Source of the DNA: Euborellia annulipes
Taxonomy: Eukaryota > Arthropoda > Insecta > Dermaptera > Anisolabididae
Assembly (NCBI GenBank): GCA_023213315.1
Contig: JAKCPI010016710.1
Span: 1 to 64,000 of the forward strand
Reading direction: 5' to 3'
Length of the DNA stretch: 64,000 nucleotides
Position 1 is the first letter of the stretch, and every line of letters starts with the position of its first letter. The notes under the pieces are model-generated. The model saw nothing but the letters and a program-made list of their open reading frames with translations. It was not told the origin of the DNA and searched no databases. This document shows, piece after piece, positions 43,200-52,253 of the stretch. Both the position numbers and the translations under genes were made by a program.

Positions 43200-44216
43200 C
43201 CCGCGCGCTGGTCCGCCATCTAAGACAAAGTTTACTTGGCTTAAATGACTTTGGTGCCGGATGAGGGGGGGGACGAATGCACCCATCCCTTGGGGTCATT
43301 AGTCAAAATATGACACAATTCCGCCATTCCGGTATGTAGAGCTATGATGGTGGAGAGTATATCATGAATAAATTCTTTTTATTTTACTTTCATTTACCTT
43401 ATAGTATGAGAAAGTATCGCTATACTGAATAGAGGAACGTGGATGTAACTGATATGTTGAAGAAGGAAGGGGATTTCCATATCCTATTTTATTAGAAGGA
43501 AGGGGATGTAGACAATTAATTGAGCCTCTATTTAATGATACAGCACTCTTTATTAGAACGTTTCGGTCGGAATGGCAGGGATGATCCCGGCCGAAACGTT
43601 CTAATAAAGAGTGCTTAATTATTAAATAGAGGATGAATTAATTGTCTGCATCCCCTTCCCTCTTCAACATATCAGTAACAGCCACCTTCCACTATTCAGT
43701 ATAGAGATACTTTCTCATACTATAAGGTAAATGAAAGTAAAATAAAAATAGCCCACGGGGCTTGGAGTAGTTGGTAGCGCGCCTACCCTCCATACCGAAC
43801 GTCGCGGGTTCGGACCCCAGGCAGTCCGAAGATTTTATTTAAGGCATTTGGATACCAAATGGCTTAAATAAGAATGCCTGGACCCCAATATGTTTAATAA
43901 TCAATAACGGATATCGTTTAAAGTCTTAAATGGCCTAAGTTGCCGAAAAGACTGTGTGAATGTGAGTGTGAATGAGAAAAAAGTGTGAATGTTTAAAAAA
44001 AAAAAATAAATAAAAATAAAAAAATAAAAATAAAATAAAAATAATGTATTCATGATATACTCTCCACCATCATAGTTCTACATACCGGAATGGCGGAATT
44101 GTGTCGTATTTTGACTAATGACCCCAAGGGATGGGTGCATTCGTCCCCCCCCTCATCCGGCACCAAAGTCATTTAAGCCAAGTAAACTTTGTCTTAGATG
44201 GCGGACCGGCGTGCGG
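43200..44216. repeat. 1-kb palindrome with a SINE in one arm
   Basis: Outer arms 43,200-43,380 and 44,040-44,216 are reverse complements ('ctggtccgccatctaagac', 'ggtgccggatgagggggggg', 'acaattccgccattccggta'). Inside is a second palindrome (43,383-43,742) centred on the inverted words AACGTTTCGG and CCGAAACGTT. The SINE at 43,751-44,031 sits between the inner palindrome and the right outer arm only. A further partial copy of the inner sequence follows at 44,217-44,450. Confidence 0.8.
43751..44031 (+). mobile_element. tRNA-derived SINE, family B
   Basis: The head GCCCACGGGGCTTGGAGTAG has a box A-like TGGAGTAGTTGG. Box B GGTTCGGACCC, the body and an A-rich tail are present. A 12-base A/T duplication (AAAATAAAAATA, 43,739-43,750 and 44,032-44,043) is compatible with retroposition but is low-complexity. 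Confidence 0.8.
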
Positions 44217-44450
44217 ACGTTAAATAGAGGCTCAATCTATCGGTTGCATCCCCTTCCCACTTCAAAATATCAGTTACAGCCACCTTCCACTATTCAGTAT
44301 AACGACACTTTCTCATACTCTAAGGTAAGCACTCTTTTATTTCGGCCGGAATGGCAGGAATGATCCCGGCCAAAACGTTCTAATAAAGAGTGCTTAACTA
44401 TTAAATAGAGGCTCAATTAATTGTCTACATCCCCTTGCCTCTTCAAAGGA
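44217..44450 (+). repeat. Third partial copy of the 43.4-kb palindrome core
   Basis: Repeats 'gttacagccaccttccacta', 'ggaatgatcccggcc' and 'gttctaataaagagtgctta' from the palindrome in rearranged order. Confidence 0.65.
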
Positions 44451-44772
44451 TCTTTATACAAAAAATAAAAATCCGGATTTCAAAGAAAACTGAGTCATAG
44501 TCAGGGAATAGAATATGGCGGCCTCCTCTCCCGTCAAAATCTGAAAAAAGAGAATCACAATGTTAAAATAATTAAGTGCAGCTAGATATTATAAAAAGTA
44601 CTAGCTACGCCGCCCACCTTAGACGTCTAATTAGAAAAGCTTCGACCCCTGAATTCCTCAAGCCCGTCTTAGGCGGAAAACCACCTCACTTATCTCATAA
44701 ACATTTTGGGAGTGAATTGCATATACAGTTGTATTTGATGATTGGGAAAGCCTGGCGCTTACAGATGAATGA

Positions 44773-44867
44773 GAAATAAAAATGCTGGAGGTACTTTCAG
44801 GCCAAATTTTAATAATGTATAGTGGTATTAAAATTTGGCCTGAAAGTACCTCCAGCATTTTTATTTC
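44773..44867. repeat. Perfect hairpin, 42-bp arms, 11-base loop
   Basis: 44,773-44,814 is the exact reverse complement of 44,826-44,867, with words 'aatgctggaggtactttcag' and 'gccaaattttaata'. No homologue was seen elsewhere in the window. It could be a foldback insertion or a hairpin-RNA precursor; no data here distinguish these. Confidence 0.85.
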
Positions 44868-44903
44868 TTATACATTTGTATATTTTATAGGAATTTCATG
44901 TTT

Positions 44904-45048
44904 TTACTTTCTCTTACCTCTATATATATGTTAATATATAGAGAGAGAACGTATTGGATTCATGTCAAAAATTCGATGTCGAGATTTTGATGGATCTTCA
45001 CGTTTTGAGGTCCCCTGAATCCAAAAAAGTGGTTTTCGCGACATGGTC

Positions 45049-45096
<48 letters not shown>

Positions 45097-45592
45097 TGTG
45101 AACAAAATATCTCAAGAACGAAAAGAGCTAGAAGGTTGAAATTTTATATTTAAGTTAGGCACCCCCATGGGACGTGACACGAAGCTTTTGAACAAAATCG
45201 GCCCAAAAGTACTAGTACTTTACTGATGTAGTTTTTCAGTTTTTTTCGATTTTCTCAAAATTTGCTCCAACGATTTTTTTTAAATTCAAAAATCAATTAT
45301 TTTTTATATTCTCTTTAAAATGTATATTCTCATTTTGTGATTGAAATCTTCTGAAGACCACTTTACTCTTGTACTCCATAGAAAAGATAGGAGAAATGGT
45401 TGCCATGGTAACAAAATATAAATATTTTCCCATACTTATAAATTTTACATCTTGAAAATCGAATGTTCCCTACTGTCGGAAACTAAATACATGTCGACAC
45501 AAAAAATCTGGTGTTACAAGCACAGTACACAACTTTCGATTACCGAAGGTAAGAGAAAGTTGTGTGCTGTGCGCCAGTCACACCAGATTTTT
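44904..45592 (+). mobile_element. Family A element
   Basis: Complete apart from the outer left arm. It has a (GT)n tract of about 44 bases (45,054-45,096), the longest in the family here. Confidence 0.75.
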
Positions 45593-46393
45593 TTTTTTTT
45601 TTGAAAGGTTACTCTATTGTTGTTAGCACTTCTCCCTTTCCTTTCTACCCTTTATATATATATATTTACATTTCGTTTTTTTTCCCTACTCTCTTTCCTT
45701 TATTTATGTATTTTCATTCGTTGCCAAGAAACTCTCTCTCTCTCTCTTTCCTGTCCAAATTAACAAATTTATGCTAACAGTAGCTATAATGCCCTACTCT
45801 TACTCTTATTATAGCACTAATTTTTCATAAATACAGAAAGTTGAGAGCAATTAGCGTTGCCCCCATAATTTAAAGGATCTTTTTCCTTCTAGCAGACATT
45901 AAAAGGGCAACAACACTCTAATAATATTTTCCTTCTCAAGGGATTCAAAAAGTATGGAGAGTTGGAGTGTAGAGGGGGGCTTGGGGGAGGAAAAAATATA
46001 TAAATATGGACGGACGAAACAAAAATGAGCTTTTTGAACAAACAAACATTTGCTTTCTATCTTTTAATTAGACTTTACAAATTCTATTTGCGTTATTAGT
46101 AAAGTTTTCCTTTTTTTTTTTTTTATTATTATTATACCAGAAAGTCAGAATTTGGCGAGGAATTACCATTCAGAGTCACTTTCTGTTTTTAAAATAAAGG
46201 ACGGTAATAGAGAGGTCGAGTATTCGCCACTTGTGTTAGGAGTCAGTGATTTGCTTCCCTTCAACAAATATTTATGCCAATTGAATATCAACCAATTTCT
46301 TTTAGATGCCAAAAAAATATAGTTATTTGATTCATACCATCAAATCGAAAATCTAACCTTTTCAGCTACTGTGACCATTTAGTAGTTAGAACT
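45593..46393. other. Non-coding stretch
   Basis: T-rich with a (CT)n run at about 45,733-45,748. No gene was recognised. A poly-A-signal-like AATAAA on the minus strand (46,394-46,399) belongs to the candidate exon that follows. Confidence 0.45.
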
Positions 46394-46407
46394 TTTATTA
46401 AATAAAT

Positions 46408-46652
46408 TTAAAATGCATAGTACAGATGGCTACCAGGAGGACGTTTCACATTCTGATTGCTCGTGGTCACCAATTCCAAGCTTTCGCCGCTCTTGGCATC
46501 ACTTGAAATGGTCTTAATGTCAGGGTTCAAACTGTTTAAACTGTAATAATTCAAGTCTGACAAATTATAGCAAACAAAGAGTTCCAAGTATTGTAAATTT
46601 AGTAGACAGGCGAAAAAAAGCTCTACAGTCACACACACTGTCTTTCAACTCA
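46408..46652 (-). CDS. Candidate 3'-terminal exon, unrecognised protein (LRR-like hint)
   Basis: On the minus strand, after a possible splice acceptor 'gtgtgtgactgtag' (about 46,640), the frame reads through LLNLQYLELFVCYNLSDLNY and on to KRPPGSHLYYAF and TAA (46,408-46,410). AATAAA follows 8 bases after the stop. The L-x2-L-x-L-x2-C spacing resembles one leucine-rich repeat of F-box/LRR proteins, but a single repeat is weak evidence. Composition differs from the low-complexity frames around it. It could also be chance. No upstream exon was joined with confidence. Confidence 0.3.
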
Positions 46653-46889
46653 TCAAAATGTTACATTAGCTTCCGAAATAACCTTTGAGTGAAATTTATA
46701 CACAGTATAAATTCAATTTTTCAAAAATAAGAATGATAGATTCAGTTTGATCAGCATAATCTCTGGTAATGAGGTGTAGTTTTGTCCTTTTTCAAATATA
46801 ATTCAGAGAGAAGTTGATATTAGAAAACAGGAAGAGCAAAAACAGGTTCAGCAAAAAATAGAAGTCTTTGTATGCCAATTGTTGAAGGA

Positions 46890-46932
46890 GAGACGTTTCG
46901 GAAGAAATTTATTAGACCAACTTCAGTCTTTA
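46890..46932 (-). ncRNA. Degenerate hammerhead-like core
   Basis: On the minus strand: CTGAAGT (last base off), GGTC, a loop, CTTCC, GAAA, ACGT, C. Stem II pairs poorly. It lies between the two coding candidates on this strand. Confidence 0.3.
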
Positions 46933-46989
46933 GTTGTTTCTTTTTACTCTTCCGCAAGCAATGGGCTAAGAACCAGAGGACCACTATGA

Positions 46990-47914
46990 TCAGGAAACTG
47001 TAGAACCTCTAGCAACCATGTCCTGCATAACAGGATCAGAAAATATGGTTTGAAGTACCATCACAGGAGCATATATCACTTTCTTATGACTAGAGACCGG
47101 ACAAAAAAGCATAAAAAAATGGAAAAAAAGTGCTTAAAAAAGCCTAAAAAACTTGAATAAAAAGTTGTTAAATAAGGATATAAGTTGAAAAAAAGCATCT
47201 AATAAGCAATTTTTACTCATACCAATGGCGTATATAAATTTTTTTTTAAGAAACTAAATTTATTTCGCCCCGCCCTGCAAAAAATTTTTTTTTGCGGAAC
47301 CAAATTTTTTTCACCCTGCGGAAAAAATTTTTTTTACAGGGCTATATTTTTTCACACTGCGGGGTTTTTGGAAAATTTTGGGGGGAGGGGCGCCCCCCCC
47401 CCCTTATATACGTCCCTGGTGTATGCGTGTGTGAATGGGAAAAAAGTTTTTAATAAAAAAAAAAAAAAAAAAAAAAATTACAAATATCCGTAAAATAAGT
47501 TCAAATAAGCACGAAAGGGAAAAAAAGCATGAAAACTCAAAAAAAGCAAAAAAAGCATAAAAAATGCAATCTCAATGCACTTAGTTTTTCCTAATTCGTA
47601 TAGAAATTAAATATCTATTGGTTGCTTATTAAATTGAGCAATAAGCATTTTGCTTAAAAATCCGGTCTCTACTTATGACATTTAAGATGACTGACAAACC
47701 ATGGTTTAATCTTAACCTGATTAGGGAGGAATAAAATGCTTGTCTCCCGATAATTCTGGAATGCTATGGATTCAAAGAGACCAAAGGGCTTATTCTACAG
47801 ATGACTTCCTTTAAACTTAGCTGACCCTTCCCGTAAATTACGGATATTATTCTTAATATCCTCTGCGGGAAACTTTGATGATACCATTTTGGAAGCTTCC
47901 TTGGCAATTTGAGG
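46990..47914 (-). pseudogene. Unrecognised disrupted reading frame, split by a hAT element
   Basis: On the minus strand from 47,914 a frame runs QIAKEASKMVSSKFPAED then IRNLREGSAKFKGSHL to a TAG (47,796-47,798). The same frame continues past that stop through FQNYRETSILFLPNQVKIKP to the hAT insertion, and resumes in the same frame beyond it with VIYAPVMVLQTIFSDPVMQD to TGA at 46,990-46,992. About 106 sense codons with a single internal stop, collinear across an insertion, is unusual for this AT-rich DNA. It suggests a decayed coding region of a host gene or transposon. The family is not recognised. Confidence 0.35.
47091..47671. mobile_element. hAT-like element, family P
   Basis: The termini TAGAGACCGGA are inverted at the right, with exact 8-bp duplication CTTATGAC (47,083-47,090 and 47,672-47,679). 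It is about 90% similar to the copy at 19,945-20,519, including the subterminal 'aaaaaagc' words and the central 'ttatatacgtccctgg'. Confidence 0.9.
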
Positions 47915-47946
47915 CTAATATGAGATGTAATCTATCTTATATACTG

Positions 47947-48004
47947 AGAGGGACTGATTTTTGAGAAGTAGAAAGGTGAAGGACCCTCTACTCCCAAAAC
48001 TGGT
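47947..48004 (+). repeat. Family C 5' fragment
   Basis: The first ~58 bases of SINE-like family C ('gagggactgatttttgagaa', 'ctctactcccaaaac'), cut off by the family O copy. Confidence 0.6.
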
Positions 48005-48391
48005 AAAAATTATTTAATTAGTATGATTTTAATATACTTCATAAATATTTAAATAGTTTAGAGCGCGAATTTCAAACCAGAATTTATTAAATTTAGATTT
48101 GTGGAATAAATTTTAAAAGAATAATTTCAAGTTTCCTTAAAATAATTATAAAATAATATTAATAAAAATTCCTTGAGGTAGTCGAGTTATTTGGGAACGT
48201 TTAGACCAGTGATTCTCAACTTGTTTTAACGATTTCAAAATTTGGCGGCACACAAAGAAAAATATAAGTTTAAAAGTTGGTAATTTGTTCATAAACTTTT
48301 ATATTAATTTTATTTCATATCCTAGGTATATTAATATTAAATCACCAAAGTATATGAAAAATGATTGAAAATTTATATTTTTTTTACAGTG
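48003..48391 (-). mobile_element. Family O element, truncated
   Basis: An inverted copy of 41,161-41,540. It ends ATATTTTTTTTACAGTG followed by TA (48,392-48,393), as expected for this TA-inserting family. The other end is missing. Confidence 0.6.
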
Positions 48392-49007
48392 TACGTCGCA
48401 GGTGGGTCCGAGCCAGCTGGTGGGGGTCCATTATTTCCACATATCGTATTATAATTATACTAAAATTATTTTAAAGACTTGTCTATCTCATCTCTTTAAT
48501 GTTATATTTAGTGAAACTTTTTGTTACGAATTTAAGATTAGAGATAAATATTAATACTCATATATGCAAAATCCAAAGCTCTTTGGAAACTTATATACTT
48601 TCTTCTTTTTTATATTAGAGAGAAAAAGTTCTCTAGAAAATGGAAAATACAGAATAAGAAGGCGAGAAGTTTAGTGACGTCACGACTGCCAGCCACAACA
48701 ACAACAACAACAAGAGAGGCCTCTCGGTTAATGCAAAACGTCCATTTGATCGAATTAGTTGTGTTGAAAAACAGGGAAAAGATTTCTCGGTTGCTCGTTG
48801 AAGGAAAGAGAGAAATGAAATGAACGAGGGGGAAATAAAAACAAAAAAAGATAATGAAAAGAGGAAAGAAGAAAAAAAAAAAGATTTTGTTGCACGTTGA
48901 CTGTCTTCATTACATATAAATAGAAAAAGAAACCGAAATGATTAAGTTCGTATTAATAGGATTAGGTAGATATAGGCAGCCAGGTAAAACTTTATTTAAT
49001 TATCGTC
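48392..49007. other. Non-coding stretch
   Basis: Family N block at 48,397-48,432 (inverted) and an (ACA)n run at 48,697-48,713. No gene was recognised. Confidence 0.5.
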
Positions 49008-49048
49008 GACGTTTTGGAATCACATCGATCCCATCTTCAGGACGATAA
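49008..49048 (-). ncRNA. Hammerhead-ribozyme-like core with 7-bp stem I
   Basis: On the minus strand: stem I TATCGTC, CTGAAGA, one T, stem II GGGATC with loop GATGT and GATTCC, AAAA in place of GAAA, stem III ACGT, C, then GACGATA, which closes a perfect 7-bp stem I. The GAAA change would inactivate cleavage, but the fold is otherwise the best-paired in the window. Confidence 0.55.
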
Positions 49049-49257
49049 ACTGTTAATGTTGCTTAGATAGATGCAATTTCGGTTCATACAAAAATAAATG
49101 AATAAATTTGCATATAACATTAGATGTATATGAGAATTGCCGTAGGTGCATGGGCTGTATTTTTATTTTGTGGCAAATGGGCCTGAAACAACAATTCTTT
49201 CAATCTTGGCCTGCGCCGGACCCTCGCCATTTCTTAATTATGAAAATAATTTTTTTT

Positions 49258-50107
49258 TTTTAACATTCACACTTAAACTCACACATTCACACGGTCTTTT
49301 CGGCAACTTAGGCCATACAAGACTTTTACGATAACCCTTATTATTTATAATATCTATTGGGAGTTGAGGCATTTCTATTTAAGCCATCTGCAGGGTCGCA
49401 GACAGACTTATCGGGCCCCGGGGCTATTTAATAATACAAACCCCCCCCCCCCTCACCCTAAAAGGTTTTTTCTAGTTTGTAAAAGGCAATTTCGGCCTTC
49501 ATTCTAACAATTTTTTACACAGTTATACATAGTTTATAATGTTTATTTAAATAAAATAATACTTTCTCTCCATATATAGTAGTGAAAGAAAAAGTAAAAA
49601 GTTATTTAAAAATTTGTCAAAATTCACTAAACATAGGGTTATCGTAATTTTTTTTGACTCCAGAAACGACTTCCGGAGGGGTATGGAAAATTTTTTGGAA
49701 ATTAGGCACTGAAATCTGCGTTTTTAGCTATCCTGAGTAGTGAAAAATATTATCAAATTTAGCTTGATATATAAGCATTTTAAATTAAAAAAATAAGTAT
49801 TATGTGACACCTAAGGTGGGACGCGGAGTAAAATTCCCAAATATTTATAAAATTACTCTCCTCTCCTTGAGTGATGCAAAATTGTCAATTATAAAGGGCC
49901 TGGAGCCCCTCGGGAAAAAATTTCAAGAAAATTTTAATGTTGGAGCGCAAAGGGGCCCGGGCCCCGGGGATATAGCCCCCCCGTCTACGGTCGTGGCCAT
50001 TTGGTATCCAAATGGCTTAAATAAAATCATCGGACTGCCTGGGGTCCGAACCCGCGACGTTTGGTATAGGAGATAGACACGCTACCTACTACGCCAAGCC
50101 CGAGGGC
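49258..50107 (-). mobile_element. tRNA-derived SINE, family B, split by a hAT-like element
   Basis: The tail half (49,258-49,390) and head half (49,996-50,107) join at 'gccatttg' to give a complete SINE B in minus orientation. Box B lies in GCGGGTTCGGACCCC near 50,050. Confidence 0.8.
49391..49995. mobile_element. hAT-like element, family T (605 bp)
   Basis: The ends CAGGGTCGCAGAC and, inverted, CACGACCGTAGAC are flanked by GCCATCTG (49,383-49,390) and GCCATTTG (49,996-50,003), an 8-bp duplication with one mismatch. The interior is non-coding with C and G runs. Fragments of the family lie at 5,790-6,010 and 23,079-23,270. Confidence 0.75.
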
Positions 50108-50109
50108 GC

Positions 50110-50349
50110 AAAAGAAATTTTTTTGAAACACTCACACTTTTTCCTCATTCACACAGTCTTTTCGACAACTCAGGCCATTTTACGATATCCGTTATTGATT
50201 AATATACATAATGGGGTCCAGGCATTCTTATTTACGCCATTTGGTATCCAATTGGCTTAAATAAAATCATCGGACTGCCTGGGGTCCGAACCCGCGACGT
50301 TTGGTATACCAGGTTAGCACGCTAACCCCTACACCAAGCCCCGAGGGCT
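50110..50349 (-). mobile_element. tRNA-derived SINE, family B
   Basis: A second minus-orientation copy directly next to the split one. Box B lies in GCGGGTTCGGACCCC near 50,290, the head is GCCCTCGGGGCTTGGTGTAG, and the A tail is read as T residues near 50,115. Confidence 0.8.
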
Positions 50350-50370
50350 AAAATAAAATTATTGCTACGT

Positions 50371-50610
50371 ATTCCAATCCAGTGCCTGCTTGAGGATTTG
50401 TTTACATTCAAAGAATACACAACTGCAAAGAATACTTAAATATTTCTCTATACATTTCCTATGGGAGAAATCGTAACTTTAGGAATTAATAACTCAAAAA
50501 GTTATAAAAATTCCGGGACCCGAGTATTTTTCCTGAACTCTCAAAATTCACAAAATTTCGTTTCAAAATTCCAACGGGAAGTTAGTCAAACAGAGCGTGA
50601 CAGACGGACG
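50371..50610 (+). repeat. Composite dispersed repeat (families M+K)
   Basis: Same order as 2,030-2,305: 'cagtgcctgcttgaggattt', 'catttcctatgggagaaatc', 'attccaacgggaagttag', 'gcgtgacagacggac'. Confidence 0.65.
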
Positions 50611-50953
50611 GGGGAAGTAAAATTACAACTTCAATTACCATACATTTGCATTCTTTCTTCTTTTTTTTTTTTTTAACTCATAAAAAGCTTAAGAAAACTT
50701 GTTTAAAGAAATAATATATAGCTTATGATTTGATTAATTTTTGGAAGCATATTGAAGAAAATGACTTTTTACGCGTTTTTCCGCCACCCCCCCCCCTTCC
50801 TCTTTCTTTCTTTCTCCTTTCTTTAAAAACTGTTTAATTACATTATCATTCTTTTTACTTAAGTTACTCATTTTGTTTTTAAATTTATCTCTAAACAAAC
50901 TTTTTATAGCAACACCTAAAACTTGGAGAAGGCTTTATACTTTCAAATTAATT

Positions 50954-50989
<36 letters not shown>

Positions 50990-51059
50990 CCGTAAAGATG
51001 TAAAATTTTTTCTATTAAATTTGTCATTATAAGGACACAAAAAAAATTACAATCCTGTA
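50611..51059. other. Non-coding stretch with long T run
   Basis: A run of 31 T at 50,955-50,985 and a C run at 50,789-50,797. No gene was recognised. Confidence 0.5.
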
Positions 51060-51351
51060 AGTCCGCGGAGCATTTCCAAACCAAAGTTTACCGCCTTGCA
51101 GAAAAATTTTTTCCCCTTTTTTTTCTAGAGAAGCGAAATTTTTGCCACCTCGTGGAATATTATCCTCTTTTGCGGAATCTAAGTTTTCCGCCCTGCGGGA
51201 AAATCTTTTCCCCCAAGTGCAAATCATTTGACTTTTATATGTTGAATGTATTCCTCTATTTCTGATGTGTACATGACGAAAGGTAAGATAATTAAATTTA
51301 AAATTAATTAAAACGTCAGATGTTTATTTTTTATAATAATTATTTAAACTC

Positions 51352-51396
51352 TTGGCGATCGATTTCGCTATTCACAGCATCCTCAGGCCAGCGTTA
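51352..51396 (-). ncRNA. Hammerhead-ribozyme-like core, left arm
   Basis: On the minus strand: TGGC, CTGAGGA, one T, stem II GCT with loop GTGAAT and AGC, GAAA, self-complementary ATCGAT (the last A of GAAA pairs in), C, then GCCA pairing with TGGC. Confidence 0.6.
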
Positions 51397-51497
51397 TATA
51401 AAATTGAAATTTTGAAAAATCAGTCGACATATATACAATTCTTAATTTTACTATATATTATATGTCGACTGATTTTTCAAAATTTCAATTATATATA

Positions 51498-51541
51498 ACG
51501 CTGGCCTGAGGATGCTCTGAATAGCGAAATCGATCGCCAAG
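51498..51541 (+). ncRNA. Hammerhead-ribozyme-like core, right arm
   Basis: Mirror of the left-arm core with one loop change (CTGAAT). CTGAGGA lies at 51,506-51,512 and GAAA at 51,525-51,528. Confidence 0.6.
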
Positions 51542-51795
51542 AGATTAAATAATTATTATAAAAAATAAACATCTGACGTTTTAATTAATTTTAAATTTAA
51601 TTATCTTACCTTTCATTTGACTTTTTTTTTGGGTGCGAGTCTCATCCCATCGCTTCAGACTTAGGTTTCGGATACTTTTTGGCCGAAACCGATATCAGGA
51701 TTTTTGGCCGAAACCGAAACCGATTATTCGATTGGTTACTAGTTTTAACTAGCTCTCCTTCGGATAAGCTAGTTGTCTATGACTTTTCGCATCTA

Positions 51796-52251
51796 TACTG
51801 TAAAAAAAAATCTTAATTTTAGTGTGTTTTGGAATACTAAATTTACAAATTTCCCTTGTAAATGATATCTACGGGTAAATGATATCTACTATGCATTTAT
51901 CTACTAAATTTACAAATGTTTAGAACAAAAAAACATTTTAAAATTACAATTTTCTTCGAAAAATAGAGTATGTATTGTAATTTTACAAACATTGTATAGT
52001 ATTTTTCGTTAAAAATTGTATTTTTTCTCGAAAGCAGTTTAGGAATTCTAAAATTACCACACATTTACACTCTAATTTTCAAATGTCATTCTAAAATTAC
52101 AATACATTTTCATTCTAATTTTCAAACGGCTTTCGAAAATTACAATACATTTGTAATTGGTTTTTGCAAAGATTTACTAAATTTAGTATGTTTTTGTATA
52201 GGAAATATGCTTCCTAAACAATTGTAAAATTACAAAATTTTTTTTACAGTG
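51796..52251. mobile_element. Tc1/mariner-type MITE, family O-like (456 bp)
   Basis: The ends TACTGTAAAAAAAAATCTT and, inverted, CACTGTAAAAAAAATTTTG are flanked by TA (51,794-51,795 and 52,252-52,253). The interior repeats 'aaattacaatacattt' and 'attctaattttcaaa' words. Confidence 0.65.
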
Positions 52252-52253
52252 TA

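Larger units (their letters stand above)
51237..51613. mobile_element. Palindromic hammerhead element with 12-bp target duplication
   Basis: An insertion of 377 bp flanked by CATTTGACTTTT (51,225-51,236 and 51,614-51,625). The related element at 59,922-61,909 has the uninterrupted site near 61,730, so insertion is supported by an empty paralogue. From 51,278 onward it is an almost perfect palindrome of ~168-bp arms ('aaaacgtcagatgtttattt', 'tcttggcgatcgatttcgct', 'cagtcgacatat'). Each arm carries one outward-facing hammerhead-like core. The duplication length fits target-primed reverse transcription (LINE or Penelope-like) rather than cut-and-paste. No protein is encoded. Confidence 0.8.
51060..51725. 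mobile_element. Partial hAT-like element, family S, interrupted by a hammerhead palindrome
   Basis: It shares 'ccaagtgcaaatcatttgac', 'gcgagtctcatccca', 'ggccgaaaccga' arrays and an 'attcgattggttactagt' right end with the delimited family S element at 59,922-61,909. The left end is not identified. The palindromic insertion sits at 51,237-51,613. Confidence 0.6.
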
